Positions 52,697 through 62,472 of a stretch of 64,000 nucleotides of DNA are shown here, piece after piece. Every line of letters begins with the position of its first letter. Positions within the stretch are counted from its first letter, which is position 1. Made by a program: the position numbers and the translations under genes. Below the pieces are notes generated by a model, which was not told where the DNA came from, ran no database searches, and saw only the letters and a program-made list of their open reading frames with translations. The DNA is taken from NCBI GenBank assembly GCA_910575435.1, contig CAJTGI010000014.1:1-64000 (forward strand), in the 5' to 3' direction. The stretch comes from Clostridiaceae bacterium (GTDB lineage: Bacteria; Bacillota; Clostridia; Lachnospirales; Lachnospiraceae).

Positions 52697-53677
52697 ATGA
52701 TTTTGTTATCTGTTATCTTGCCGGTATACAATGGAGAGGAGCATATTGGCAAATGTATCGAAAGCATTTTTCATCAGACGGCTGGGAATCTAGAATTGAT
52801 TATTATCAATGATGGATCTTCGGACGCATCAGAAGAGGTGATTCGGGAAGCAATCGAGGTCGGGGATAAGGGCGGCCTGGAGGTACGCTTTGTCAGCCAG
52901 GAAAATCAGGGCGTGGCTTCTGCGAGAAATCAGGGGATTGAGATGGCAAGGGGGGAGTATGTGATGTTTGTTGACCAGGATGATTTTCTTGCCAGAGATT
53001 ATTGCCAGAGAATGTGGGAGGCGGTCAGGGAAGCGGGGACAGATATTGCCGTCAGCGGCTACGTGCGCGTGGATGGCGGGGGGCGGGAACTTTATCGGAA
53101 GAGACTGCTGGAAGATGACTGGTCTCCCTATATCGTGATGGCGCCCTGGTCCCATGTTTACCGCACCTCCTTCTTGAAAGACAAGAAGATTAGGTTTCTG
53201 AGTACCGGGATTGGGGAAGATGTGTATTTTAATATGATAGCATATGCAAATACAGAGAAGATCAGCGTCCTATCTTATGAGGGATATTTTTGGATGGACA
53301 ACCCTGGCTCGGTGTCCAACACCCGGCAGGTTTCCATCTCGAAGAAATCAGATCCCTTTGTCTTGCTTGAACGGTTAAAGAGGGATATGCCCCAAAGGAA
53401 GGCAGGAGGGTATGAAGAGTATTTTATGATTCGGTATATCGTGTGGTATATCTTGTATACCCTTCGGGGCAGTGAGTGGAAGGATGTAGCGGGGATGCAG
53501 GAACGGCTGTTTCAGTGGCTGTCAGAGAATTATCCTGCGTATTGGAAGAATCCGAATATTTCCTTTGGCAAGCCCAGAGGGGATTCGCTGGTCAACCGCT
53601 GGAGCGTTTGGATCTTGGTGCGCGCCAGGCGGCTTGGGCTGATCAAGCCGGTTCTTCGCATGCTCTCGATTTTCTGA
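52697..53677 (+). CDS. Family 2 glycosyltransferase
   Basis: 326 aa. The ATG at 52697 is chosen for GGAGG seven bases upstream and the typical start MILLSVILPVYNGEEHIGKC; an upstream ATG (52664) would add 11 atypical residues. GT-A features are IINDGSSDASEE, ENQGVASARNQGIEMARGEYVMFVDQDDF (DQD metal site) and WSHVYRTSFL with GEDVYFN. It is a cytoplasmic inverting transferase that adds a sugar from a nucleotide donor. Donor and acceptor cannot be told. Confidence 0.9.
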   Translation: MILLSVILPVYNGEEHIGKCIESIFHQTAGNLELIIINDGSSDASEEVIREAIEVGDKGGLEVRFVSQENQGVASARNQGIEMARGEYVMFVDQDDFLARDYCQRMWEAVREAGTDIAVSGYVRVDGGGRELYRKRLLEDDWSPYIVMAPWSHVYRTSFLKDKKIRFLSTGIGEDVYFNMIAYANTEKISVLSYEGYFWMDNPGSVSNTRQVSISKKSDPFVLLERLKRDMPQRKAGGYEEYFMIRYIVWYILYTLRGSEWKDVAGMQERLFQWLSENYPAYWKNPNISFGKPRGDSLVNRWSVWILVRARRLGLIKPVLRMLSIF

Positions 53678-53759
53678 TGATGGTTGACAATAGATTCAAT
53701 ACTGCTTATGATATCCAGTAGGGTTATGGGTGCCATGGGAAGTTGGAGAGGGAGGGACT

Positions 53760-54551
53760 ATGCAGTTTAATCATACATTTGTAGTCTGTGCATATAAGGA
53801 AAGCGAATATTTAGAACAATGCGTGCTGTCATTGAAGAGCCAGAGCGTGTCTTCCCAGATAATGATTGTCACGTCCACGCCCAATGCGATGATTGAGGGG
53901 ATTGCCCGAAAGCATGATCTTCCCTTGATTGTGAATGAAGGGGAGGGCGGGATTACCCAGGACTGGAACTTCGGACTGAGGCAGGTGAAGACCAGATATG
54001 CTACCATTGCCCATCAGGATGATATTTACGAGCCATGTTATGCGGAGGATTTGGTGAAGAGGATGGAGGAATCCAGACATCCGCTGATTGCTTTTTCTGA
54101 TTACGATGAATTGCGGAATGGCAGGAAGGTTCATAGGACATTGAATTTATTGATTAAGAGGATGATGCTCTTTCCCCTGCGCTTCAAGTGCTTTCGCGGA
54201 AGCAGATTTGTGCGCAGGAGGGTGCTGGCATTTGGCGATCCCATCTGCTGTCCCGCTGTGGCGTTCTGCATGGATCATTTAACGCAGCCTATATTCAGGG
54301 ATGGATTTCGCAGCTGCGAGGACTGGGAGGCGTGGGAGAATCTATCTCGCCTCAGGGGGGATTTCATTTATGTCTCCAAGGCGCTGATGTGCCATCGCAT
54401 CCATTCTGATTCTGCCACTACCGCCGTGCTGCATGACAATGCCCGCATTCAGGAAAACTATATCATGTATTGTAAGTTCTGGCCAAAGTGGGTGGCAAAG
54501 CTGATCAATAGATTATATACGGCATCGGAAAAATCCAATGAACTGCAATAG
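53760..54551 (+). CDS. Family 2 glycosyltransferase, short form
   Basis: 263 aa. The ATG at 53760 follows GGGAGGG. The N-terminus HTFVVCAYKESEYLEQCVLSLKSQ and the pattern STPN ... NEGEGGITQDWNFGL ... TIAHQDDIY are typical of GT2 enzymes, with QDD as metal site. A second patch, CCPAVAF and CEDWEAWENL, fits acceptor or catalytic-base residues (ED). Part of the chain of transferases that would build the repeat unit. Confidence 0.85.
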   Translation: MQFNHTFVVCAYKESEYLEQCVLSLKSQSVSSQIMIVTSTPNAMIEGIARKHDLPLIVNEGEGGITQDWNFGLRQVKTRYATIAHQDDIYEPCYAEDLVKRMEESRHPLIAFSDYDELRNGRKVHRTLNLLIKRMMLFPLRFKCFRGSRFVRRRVLAFGDPICCPAVAFCMDHLTQPIFRDGFRSCEDWEAWENLSRLRGDFIYVSKALMCHRIHSDSATTAVLHDNARIQENYIMYCKFWPKWVAKLINRLYTASEKSNELQ

Positions 54552-54582
54552 ATTGCGAACTTTTTTGAAGGGATGTGAGGAA

Positions 54583-55557
54583 ATGAAGTTTTCAGTTTTG
54601 GTAGTGACATACAATTCGGAACTGCCCAAATTATTTTGTACGTTACAGTCAATTCTGGTACAAGAGTTTGATGATTTTGAGATTGTCATTTCTGATGATG
54701 CATCCCGGGAGAATCATTTTTCTGAAATTGAGCGTTTTTTTGCAGAGAGGGGATTTGAGAACTACCAGTTGGTGCCCCATGAAAAGAACCAGGGGACGGT
54801 AAGAAATTTTATTTCGGGCTTGGATTATGTAACTGGAAAGTATGTGAAATTTTTAAGTGCGGGGGATACTTTCTACAGCGAGCATACGATGGGAAATATA
54901 TATAATTACATGGAGGAAACTGGCTCTGCATATTGTTTTGGGTTGATGCAGGGATATCGGCGGGAACGAGATGGAACGCTGGTTAAAGTGAATTTCTTTC
55001 ACCCCTTCGATCTGCAAAGCTACCGGAGGAGAGACGAGAAAAAGATTGTCAAGAATCTGGTGCTATATAGCGACCATGTGTGCGGTGCCGCCGTTTGCGG
55101 GGAGAAAAATTTTTGCGTGGAGTATTTGAACAAGATATGCGGCTGCGTTGTCTACGAGGAAGATATCATGCAGGTATTGGCGGCGGTGGAATCCAGGCCC
55201 ATTGATTTTATTGACGACTACGTTGTCTGGTACGAGGTGGGGAGCGGGGCTTCCTCCCATGCCAATGCCAGGTTTGCGGAACTGTTGCGAAGGGATGTGG
55301 CGGGCTTTTATGAAATGCTATATCGGGAATACGGCAATGGCAGATACGAAAAATATATAAAGAAGAGGCACGGTCTGTCAGGGATTTACAGAGTGAAAAA
55401 TCTATATGCAAGAACATTTTTACGGTTCTTTGTAAACCCTGATTCCTTGCGTTATTTTATTTCAGCCTTGCGCCAGCGCAGGCATAAAGTGCATATGCTG
55501 GCAGAGAGAGAGGTGGGGCTGTTGGAGAAAGAGGAATTTTGGGATTCTGCGAAATAG
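54583..55557 (+). CDS. Family 2 glycosyltransferase
   Basis: 324 aa. The ATG at 54583 follows GTGAGGA. It starts MKFSVLVVTYNSELPKLFCT and contains VISDDASRENHF, KNQGTVRNFISGLDYVTGKYVKFLSAGDTFY (a SAGD in place of the usual DxD) and CVVYEEDIMQVLAAVE. The last 70 residues are basic and helical and may touch the membrane. The altered metal motif deserves notice but is seen in other GT2 enzymes. Confidence 0.87.
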   Translation: MKFSVLVVTYNSELPKLFCTLQSILVQEFDDFEIVISDDASRENHFSEIERFFAERGFENYQLVPHEKNQGTVRNFISGLDYVTGKYVKFLSAGDTFYSEHTMGNIYNYMEETGSAYCFGLMQGYRRERDGTLVKVNFFHPFDLQSYRRRDEKKIVKNLVLYSDHVCGAAVCGEKNFCVEYLNKICGCVVYEEDIMQVLAAVESRPIDFIDDYVVWYEVGSGASSHANARFAELLRRDVAGFYEMLYREYGNGRYEKYIKKRHGLSGIYRVKNLYARTFLRFFVNPDSLRYFISALRQRRHKVHMLAEREVGLLEKEEFWDSAK

Positions 55558-55654
55558 CAGATGGTTCATATAAAATATTGCATGATGCGCAGTAAGGCAG
55601 AGGTGAATGGTGTTCACAAACGAACATAGTTCGTTATGCGGAAATGAGGAAGTT

Positions 55655-56803
55655 ATGAATGTATTAATGATTGTGTCATGGTATACGCCGAAGGGAAACC
55701 GCGAGCTGGAGGCTGGCGTTTTTCATTATGAGCAGTCGATGGATTTGAAAAAGCATTGCAACGTGGCTCTGTACTATCCCTTTGATAAGCAGATTGGTGA
55801 GAGGGAATCGAAAGCGGAGGAATGGGGGCTTTTAACATATAGAAGCAAGTATCGGGCAGGGAGGTTTTTTTGCAATAAGAGGCAGATGATGGCAACGATG
55901 CAGCGGATTGTGGAGGAGTTTGCGCCTGACATTATCCATGCCCACTGCGGTGCGGGCGCAGGATATTTTGCCATAGACCTGGCAAAAAGGTTTCATTTGC
56001 CCATGGTGATTACTGAGCATACGCCCCAGGAGATCAGCAAGGTGGATAAGAAGGGGTACAATCACTTTCTGACGAAGAAAGCATATGCCTATAGCCAGGC
56101 GAACATATGCGTTTCCAAGGATTCCCAGGCGAAGCTGGGGAAGATATTTCCCGAATGCTCTTTTGACGTAATCTATAATGGGATTGTGCTGCCGCACTTT
56201 TCGTTGGAGAATAAGAGATACTATCGAGATGGTTTTATCAATGTTGCCATCGTGGCAATTCTGTATGATTTGGAAGTGAAGGGGATGAAATATTTGCTGA
56301 AGGCCATGGAGATATTAAAGTCTTCTGGGAAGAAATTCGTGCTGCACCACATTGGGGCGGGGGAATACCTAGAGCATTTTAAGCAGATGGCGGTGGAACT
56401 TGGGATTGATGACGTATGTATTTTTTATGGGCGTTGCCAGCGGGAAAAACTGTATGAGATCGTGGGGGAGATGGATTTCTTTGTCTCATCCAGCCTGATG
56501 GAATGCAGCGGGGTGTCCGTGCAGGAGGCCATGCTGCTTGGCAAGCCGATTCTGGGAACCAATTCCGGCGGCGTAGATTCCCTCGTGCCTGAGCAGGCGG
56601 GCCACATCGTGGAGAGGGGCAACGCCGATGCCCTGGCCCGGGGAATGCTTTATATGGAAGAGAATCTCTCTCGATATGATGGGGAATGGATTAGGAAATA
56701 TGCCCATGATTCTTTTGCGATAGACCAGATTAGCGAGAAGTATATGCATTTATACGAAGAGGTGATTGGTGCTTGGGGAAAGGCAGGGAAGCGAGATGCA
56801 TAG
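55655..56803 (+). CDS. Family 4 glycosyltransferase
   Basis: 382 aa. The ATG at 55655 follows GAGGA by five bases and gives the usual start MNVLMIVSWYTPKGN. GT-B fold: IIHAHCGAGAGYFAIDLAKR and VITEHTPQE in the N-domain. The C-domain has the GT4 pattern FVSSSLMECSGVSVQEAMLLGKP (E-x7-E) and GTNSGGVDSLV. It is a retaining transferase acting on a lipid-linked acceptor. The 8-bp overlap with the next gene indicates coupling. Confidence 0.92.
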   Translation: MNVLMIVSWYTPKGNRELEAGVFHYEQSMDLKKHCNVALYYPFDKQIGERESKAEEWGLLTYRSKYRAGRFFCNKRQMMATMQRIVEEFAPDIIHAHCGAGAGYFAIDLAKRFHLPMVITEHTPQEISKVDKKGYNHFLTKKAYAYSQANICVSKDSQAKLGKIFPECSFDVIYNGIVLPHFSLENKRYYRDGFINVAIVAILYDLEVKGMKYLLKAMEILKSSGKKFVLHHIGAGEYLEHFKQMAVELGIDDVCIFYGRCQREKLYEIVGEMDFFVSSSLMECSGVSVQEAMLLGKPILGTNSGGVDSLVPEQAGHIVERGNADALARGMLYMEENLSRYDGEWIRKYAHDSFAIDQISEKYMHLYEEVIGAWGKAGKRDA

Positions 56804-57653
56804 GGATAAATTGGTTTCTATTCTGATTCCATGCTATAATCATGAGAAATTCGTGGGGAATTGCCTGGATAGCATTTTGAGTCAGACATATGAGGATTAT
56901 GAAGTCGTTATTTGTGATGATGCTTCCAGAGACCGGTCGGTATCCGTGATTTTGGAGTATCAGAAGAAATTTGAGGACAGGAATATCAGATTGATCTTGC
57001 TCAGGAATGAGGAGAACCGGGGCATTACTGTTGGATTGAATCGGATGCTGGGGGAGGCTCGCGGCGAGTATGTGAAGATTATCGCATCGGATGATATGCT
57101 GTCACCAGACTATTTGCGGGTGATGGCGGGAAGGCTGGCGGAAGAGCCTTCTTTGCAGTGCGTATTCTGCAACTGCATCAAGGTAGGGGAATCAGCCGGC
57201 TATCCGGTGGGGGAGAATGAGGAGCAAGGGCTGTTGCTAGATGCTATTCCCGATTGCGGCCAGCCGGTATTTGAACGGGTCTACCTGCATAATTTCGTGC
57301 CAGCGCCCTCTACCATGTTTCGCAGACATGTCTTGGCGGAATTGGGAGGATATGATGAGGAGATCGGAATCGAGGATTTGGAAATGCTTCTGAGGGTTTT
57401 GAGGAAGTATCCCCACGGCTTAAAGGGCTATGAGGAGGCATTGGTCTATTATCGATTGAATTCTAATTCCATTTCCTCCATTAAGAAAAATAGGGGGGCA
57501 AAGAAGAGGATAAAGTTTATGTTTGGTGAATCTGCTGCGATTGCCAGGAAATATAAAGGAGATGTTTCTTTGCAGGCATACAGGAAGAGAATGAGGGATT
57601 TGAGGCTGGCATATCTGATTCAGAGAGTGAATCTGGTATTAAACCGTTCATAA
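56796..57653 (+). CDS. Family 2 glycosyltransferase
   Basis: 285 aa. The ATG at 56796 overlaps the end of the GT4 gene. The N-terminus LVSILIPCYNHEKFVGNCLDS is followed by VICDDASRDRSV, NRGITVGLNRMLGEARGEYVKIIASDDMLSPDY (SDD metal site) and GYDEEIGIEDLEMLLRVL with the ED base. Full-length GT-A domain with a short basic C-terminal tail. Substrates unknown. Confidence 0.9.
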   Translation: MHRDKLVSILIPCYNHEKFVGNCLDSILSQTYEDYEVVICDDASRDRSVSVILEYQKKFEDRNIRLILLRNEENRGITVGLNRMLGEARGEYVKIIASDDMLSPDYLRVMAGRLAEEPSLQCVFCNCIKVGESAGYPVGENEEQGLLLDAIPDCGQPVFERVYLHNFVPAPSTMFRRHVLAELGGYDEEIGIEDLEMLLRVLRKYPHGLKGYEEALVYYRLNSNSISSIKKNRGAKKRIKFMFGESAAIARKYKGDVSLQAYRKRMRDLRLAYLIQRVNLVLNRS

Positions 57654-57688
57654 TTGAATGTGGAACGAATAGGAAAGGTAGGGTTAAC

Positions 57689-58090
57689 ATGCAGGTTATA
57701 AAATATGCTTTTCAGCAGCATGGAGATGACAGGGGGCAGCTGATTGCCTTGGAGGAACACAAGGACATTCCGTTTGAGATTAAGAGGGTATACTATATGT
57801 ATGATACCCAGGAGGGCGTAAGGAGGGGGTTTCATGCCCATAAGTCGCTGGAACAGATTCTGATCTGCATCCATGGTTCCTGCAAGATATTGATGGACAA
57901 TGGGAAGGAGAAGAAGATTGTCCCATTGGAAAAGCCTTATGAGGGCTTATATATCAGTAATAATATTTGGAGGGAGATGTATGATTTCTCTCCTGATGCC
58001 GTTTTGATGGTGCTGGCTTCAGACTATTACAAGGAAGAGGATTATATCCGTGATTATGACGAGTTCCTTCGATTTGCGGAGGAGGCGTGA
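57689..58090 (+). CDS. fdtA: dTDP-4-oxo-6-deoxyglucose 3,4-ketoisomerase (FdtA/QdtA-like)
   Basis: 133 aa. Small cupin of the WxcM/FdtA family: GDDRGQLIALEEHKDIPFEIKRVYYMYDT, then GVRRGFHAHKSLEQILICIHGS with the two catalytic-site histidines (HAHK), and EGLYISNNIWREMYDFSPDAVLMVLAS. It moves the keto group of dTDP-4-keto-6-deoxyglucose from C4 to C3. It is followed by an N-acetyltransferase and a DegT aminotransferase. Such a trio makes dTDP-3-acylamino-3,6-dideoxy-hexose (Fuc3NAc or Qui3NAc). rmlA/rmlB are not in the window. Confidence 0.88.
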   Translation: MQVIKYAFQQHGDDRGQLIALEEHKDIPFEIKRVYYMYDTQEGVRRGFHAHKSLEQILICIHGSCKILMDNGKEKKIVPLEKPYEGLYISNNIWREMYDFSPDAVLMVLASDYYKEEDYIRDYDEFLRFAEEA

Positions 58091-58128
58091 CGGGATGGGA
58101 AAATGCTGTTGGGGAGGTAGATGTTCAA

Positions 58129-58611
58129 ATGGTTTTGCGGGATTTGGATTTGAAAGATGCAGAATATATGCTGGAATGGATGCATGATGAAAATGTGAAT
58201 GGCTATCTGGGAAAGGATTTCTCCCAAATGGAAATGGAGGACTGCCTTTCGTTTATCAGGGATTCGCATTCTGATGAGAAAAATAAGCATTTTGCCATTG
58301 CGGACGATGGGGATGAATATATGGGAACGATCAGCCTGAAGAATATTGATATGGAAAATAAGAGGGCGGAGTATGCCATATCCTGCAGGTCTAAGGCCAT
58401 GGGCAAGGGATTTGCCAGAAAGGCCACGGAGCGGCTGTTTGAGATTGGGAAAGAATCCTATGGATTAGCCCTTCTGTATCTCAATGTATATGACTATAAT
58501 GTGAGGGCCCAGAGATTGTATGAGAAGACGGGGTTCCGAAGGGTGGGGCAGCCGGAGTATGTACGGGAAGCCCAGGACGAAAGACTGTTATGGTATGAGA
58601 GAGAATTATAG
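58129..58611 (+). CDS. GNAT-family N-acetyltransferase
   Basis: 160 aa from ATG 58129, which begins the typical GNAT first strand [21 protein letters not shown] and has GGGGAGG 11 bases upstream. A GTG at 58087 overlapping the fdtA stop is an alternative. The acetyl-CoA loop is [18 protein letters not shown], and [23 protein letters not shown] completes the fold. Lying between fdtA and the aminotransferase, it probably acylates the 3-amino sugar, although the well-known enzymes for that step are hexapeptide-repeat proteins. Confidence 0.85.
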   Translation: MVLRDLDLKDAEYMLEWMHDENVNGYLGKDFSQMEMEDCLSFIRDSHSDEKNKHFAIADDGDEYMGTISLKNIDMENKRAEYAISCRSKAMGKGFARKATERLFEIGKESYGLALLYLNVYDYNVRAQRLYEKTGFRRVGQPEYVREAQDERLLWYEREL

Positions 58612-58627
58612 GCAAGGAGAGATGATG

Positions 58628-59722
58628 ATGAATATTCCATTTGTAAGCTTTAAGCCAATGGAGAGGGAACTTGATGCTGAATTGAGACAGGCATTTGAAC
58701 GGGTATATGACAATAGCTGGTATATCGGGGGAAAGGAAGACGAGGCTTTTGAAAAAGCATTCGCAGAATATTGCCATGTGGGATATTGCATCGGGACGGG
58801 AAATGGCCTGGACGCCCTGATGCTTTCTCTGAAGGCCATGGGGATTGGCCAGGGGGATGAGGTGATCATTCCTTCCAATACATTTATTGCTACTGCGCTG
58901 GCTGTGACGTATACCGGGGCGACGCCAGTTTTTGCAGAACCTGATATAGATACTTTTAATATGTCGCCAGATGGCATAGAGGAGAGAATTTCTGGAAAGA
59001 CAAAGGCTATTATGCCGGTGCACCTGTATGGACAGCCGGCAGATATGGATTCCATCATGGAGATAGCGAGAGAGAATCATCTCTTGGTGGTGGAGGACTG
59101 CGCCCAGGCCCACGGCGCTTTGTATAAAGGGAAGGTGGTTGGCAGTTTCGGTGATGCGGCGGGATTTAGCTTCTATCCGGGAAAGAATCTGGGCGCATTG
59201 GGAGATGCAGGGGCCGCCGTTACGAACCGGGAGGATTTGGCGGAAAAGATTCGCGCATTGGGCAACTATGGTTCCGATTACAAATATCATCATATTTACC
59301 AGGGGAATAATTCCAGGCTGGATGAGATGCAGGCGGCATTTCTGTCAGTGAAGCTGTCCCATCTGAACCAGATGAATGTGGAGCGGAGAAAGATCGCAGA
59401 CCGGTATCTGAAAGGCATCCATCATCCGGATATTATATTGCCTGCGGTGATGGACCAGGTGGAGCCGGTATGGCATATTTTTGGCATCAGATGTGGCAGA
59501 AGGGATGAATTGGCGGATTATTTGTCCGAGAAGGGGATTGGGACGAATAAGCATTATCCCATACCGATTCATCTTCAGGAGTGCTACAGGAATCTGAAGG
59601 GGCGAAAGGGTGATTTTCCCATTGCAGAGGAAATCAGCGAGACGCAATTAAGCCTGCCGTTATTTTATGGCATGACGGCAGAAGAGATACAATATGTCAT
59701 TGATGCTGTCAATCAATTTTAG
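58628..59722 (+). CDS. DegT/DnrJ/EryC1 sugar 3-aminotransferase (FdtB/QdtB-like)
   Basis: 364 aa. Of three consecutive ATGs the third is best spaced (AAGGAG, seven bases). PLP-dependent fold type [71 protein letters not shown], and the Schiff-base lysine in [34 protein letters not shown] completes the active site. In this context it should aminate the C3 keto group made by the FdtA-like protein. Glutamate is the usual amino donor. Confidence 0.92.
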   Translation: MNIPFVSFKPMERELDAELRQAFERVYDNSWYIGGKEDEAFEKAFAEYCHVGYCIGTGNGLDALMLSLKAMGIGQGDEVIIPSNTFIATALAVTYTGATPVFAEPDIDTFNMSPDGIEERISGKTKAIMPVHLYGQPADMDSIMEIARENHLLVVEDCAQAHGALYKGKVVGSFGDAAGFSFYPGKNLGALGDAGAAVTNREDLAEKIRALGNYGSDYKYHHIYQGNNSRLDEMQAAFLSVKLSHLNQMNVERRKIADRYLKGIHHPDIILPAVMDQVEPVWHIFGIRCGRRDELADYLSEKGIGTNKHYPIPIHLQECYRNLKGRKGDFPIAEEISETQLSLPLFYGMTAEEIQYVIDAVNQF

Positions 59723-59748
59723 AGATACGTTGCTGGAGGCGCTAATTT

Positions 59749-61182
59749 ATGAGCAAGCTAATAGGTAAAATCAAATCCATTCCCATTGAGGCGAGGGCAT
59801 CCGTGGCGTATACCATCTGCAGCATCTTGCAGCAGGGGCTTTCGTTTATTACGTTGCCGCTGTTCACAAGATTGTTGACCACGGATGAATACGGGCAGTA
59901 TAGCGTGTACTCATCCTGGTCGGCAATCATTGCCATATTTATTGCATTGAATCTTCCGTATGGCTCATTTATGACCGCCATGGTCAAGTATAGGGAGGAA
60001 AGAGACAAGTATATTGCTTCCATACAGGGCATTTTTTTATTGCTAGGTGCTGTTTTCATGGCTATCTATCTGCCATTCCATGATATATGGAACAAGTTAT
60101 TTGATTTGCCTACGGCTATTATCATCATCATGGTTGTGGAAATTATGGCCAATACTGCGTTGCAATGCTGGGCGGGCAGAAAAAGATATGAATATAAATA
60201 TATGAGCGTAATCATTGTCACGATGGCAATTTCTGTCCTTGCGCCGGTTACGGCATATATTTTTGTGATCAACAGTTCGGAGAAGGGATTGGCTAGAATT
60301 GTAGCATATGCTCTGATTAACATATTATTTGGCGGATATTTATTGCTATACAATTTTGCAAAGGGAAAGGCGATTTATTCAAAGAAATTTTGGAAATATG
60401 CCTTGGGCTTTAATGTTCCGCTGATTATATATTATTTATCACAGGTGGCATTCAATCAGATGGATAAAATCATGATCAATCATTATTGCGGCATGGGAAA
60501 GGTTGGAATTTATGGCGTTGCCCAGTCTTTGGCCATGCTGATGACTTTCGTGCTAAATGCAGTAAATAATTCCTATGTTCCATGGTTTTATGAGAAGATT
60601 GCGGCTGGAAAGCAGAGAGATAACAGAAAGATAGCATGCTATATCGCAGTTTTAATGGCATTTTTGCTGATGGGAGTTGTATCTCTGGCTCCAGAGATTA
60701 TATTGATTTTGGCGGGGGAGGTTTATGGAGAAGCAGTTTGGATCGTTCCTCCCATTGCGCTGAGCGTGCTGCTCCTTTTTTATGCGCAGTTATTTATCAA
60801 TGTAGAGTTTTATTATGAGGAAAAGAAACTGCTAATTTATGCTTCCGTGGGGGCTGCAATAACGAATATCATTTTAAATTCCATCTTGATTCCGAACATT
60901 AGCTATATCGCTGCCGGCTATACGACGATGATTAGTTATATTTTGTTTGCAGTAGCGAATTATTTGGCTATGAAGCGTGTGCTAAAAAAACACCACAAAG
61001 AAAATGACATGTATCAGATGGGTGGGTTGCTATTGATTTTGCTGGGATTTATGATTTTATGCATATTGGCTATGTTGCTCTATAATCTGCCTTTTATTAG
61101 GTATTTCATTATAACGGTGGTATTGGTGAGCGTTGGATGCAGCTATAAAAAGATTTTGAACATTGTAAAAGAAGTAAGATGA
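59749..61182 (+). CDS. Polysaccharide flippase (Wzx/MurJ-like, MVF superfamily)
   Basis: 477 aa with 12-14 predicted membrane helices. Conserved start VAYTICSILQQGLSFITLPLFTRLLTTDEYGQYSVY is the typical Wzx N-terminus. QVAFNQMDKIMINHYCGMGKVGIYGVAQSLAML marks the central pair of helices. It moves the completed undecaprenyl-linked repeat unit across the membrane. Its stop overlaps an ATG at 61179 by 4 bp, although a stronger start for the next gene lies at 61206. No Wzy-type polymerase is obvious, so polymerisation may use the following glycerophosphotransferase-like enzyme or genes to the right. Confidence 0.92.
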   Translation: MSKLIGKIKSIPIEARASVAYTICSILQQGLSFITLPLFTRLLTTDEYGQYSVYSSWSAIIAIFIALNLPYGSFMTAMVKYREERDKYIASIQGIFLLLGAVFMAIYLPFHDIWNKLFDLPTAIIIIMVVEIMANTALQCWAGRKRYEYKYMSVIIVTMAISVLAPVTAYIFVINSSEKGLARIVAYALINILFGGYLLLYNFAKGKAIYSKKFWKYALGFNVPLIIYYLSQVAFNQMDKIMINHYCGMGKVGIYGVAQSLAMLMTFVLNAVNNSYVPWFYEKIAAGKQRDNRKIACYIAVLMAFLLMGVVSLAPEIILILAGEVYGEAVWIVPPIALSVLLLFYAQLFINVEFYYEEKKLLIYASVGAAITNIILNSILIPNISYIAAGYTTMISYILFAVANYLAMKRVLKKHHKENDMYQMGGLLLILLGFMILCILAMLLYNLPFIRYFIITVVLVSVGCSYKKILNIVKEVR

Positions 61183-61205
61183 AAATATTTAAGGAGGAGA
61201 GATAT

Positions 61206-62456
61206 ATGAGATATGAAGAAATCCGTAATCACATTATTGGCTCTATCCTGGAAATTGAAGCAGGGCTTTATAAATTGAAGCAGAAATTTTTCGGGGGGGG
61301 GCGTAAAGAAAAAATCAAGGTAGTGTTTTTATGCCAGTATGTCCCTGCGTGGAATAAGACAAGGCAGTTATACGAGACATTGAAAAATGATTTAAGATTT
61401 GAGGTGATGATGCTATGTGTTCCATCGGACATTGCCAAAGAAACTTTGCATGGTCAGGAAAATGATACGTGGGAATATTTTACGAGCCTAGGATACGATG
61501 CGCAAAATGCACTATTGGAAGACGGTACGTGGATGGATTTGAAAGGATTGGTGCCGGATTATGTTTTTTATCCTAGGCCATATGACGCATATATGCCAAG
61601 GCAGTATCATAGCAGGTTTGTTGCAAGATATGCGAAAGTCTGCATCTTAATGTATGGGATGTGCTTTACGGAGGAGGATACGAAAGTTGTATTGACTAGG
61701 GATTTTTTTAGAAATGCATATTATTATTTTGCAGAGACAGAGTGCATGCGTGATATCTGTATTCATCGTTTTAAATTTACACATCTTTTAGGCTTGAGAA
61801 AGACCATCTTTTTAGGGATGCCGGCCATGCTTGATATCTTAATGTCAAAAGATCAGGGACTGGGTTCTTGGGCATTTTCCAAAAATGATTTCAGAATTAT
61901 GTGGACGCCCCGCTGGACTTCTGATTTGAAGTTAGGTGGGACGAACTTTTTAGATTTCTATCAGCCATTTTTAGAGTATGCAGAAAATAATCAGGACATG
62001 GATTTCTTATTTCGACCGCATCCTATGGCATTTGATAACTTTTTGAAGAAAGGGGAAATGACGGAGGGCGAGATCGCTGATTTTAAGAAGAACTGCCATC
62101 AGCTGCCTAACGTACAGTTGGATATGGCACAGGAATATACGAAAACATTTTGGCAGACGGATGTACTGGTTAGCGACATGTCAGGGATTATGCCAGAATT
62201 TTTCATCACGGGAAAGCCTGTAATCTTTTGCGTTTCTAATTTGGTGCTGGAATTGAATGCTTTTATAAAGAAAATGTGCGAGGGATGTTATATTGCCAAA
62301 AATATTGGGGAGGTGTTCTCCTATATCGAAAATATAAAAAATGGGAAAGACGTGTTGGCAGAGAAGAGGAAGGAATTGTGCAAAGAGTTATTTGGAGAAG
62401 ATCTGGAACAAATTCCTGTTCGGATTATGGAAGAGATTGTGAATGATTGCAAATGA
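61206..62456 (+). CDS. CDP-glycerol glycerophosphotransferase-like protein
   Basis: 416 aa. The ATG at 61206 has AAGGAGGAG eight bases upstream. GT-B like. The C-terminal half has IMWTPRWTSDLKLGGTNF, FLFRPHPMAF and TDVLVSDMSGIMPEFFITGKPVIF, which match the TagB/TagF family (RPHP and D.S.S motifs). These enzymes transfer glycerol- or ribitol-phosphate from CDP-alditols. The N-terminal half (VVFLCQYVPAWNKTRQLYE) is the usual acceptor-side Rossmann domain. The cytidylyltransferase encoded nearby could supply the CDP donor. It probably adds phosphoglycerol or a related group to the glycan. Confidence 0.8.
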   Translation: MRYEEIRNHIIGSILEIEAGLYKLKQKFFGGGRKEKIKVVFLCQYVPAWNKTRQLYETLKNDLRFEVMMLCVPSDIAKETLHGQENDTWEYFTSLGYDAQNALLEDGTWMDLKGLVPDYVFYPRPYDAYMPRQYHSRFVARYAKVCILMYGMCFTEEDTKVVLTRDFFRNAYYYFAETECMRDICIHRFKFTHLLGLRKTIFLGMPAMLDILMSKDQGLGSWAFSKNDFRIMWTPRWTSDLKLGGTNFLDFYQPFLEYAENNQDMDFLFRPHPMAFDNFLKKGEMTEGEIADFKKNCHQLPNVQLDMAQEYTKTFWQTDVLVSDMSGIMPEFFITGKPVIFCVSNLVLELNAFIKKMCEGCYIAKNIGEVFSYIENIKNGKDVLAEKRKELCKELFGEDLEQIPVRIMEEIVNDCK

Positions 62457-62472
62457 TTTGGGAGGGAAGGAT

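Noticed and set aside
55620-55634. ACGAAC-ATA-GTTCGT resembles a Firmicutes LexA (SOS) box
   Set aside because: The SOS box needs CGAAC-N4-GTTCG; the spacer here is three bases, and the site lies inside a glycosyltransferase operon with no SOS gene.
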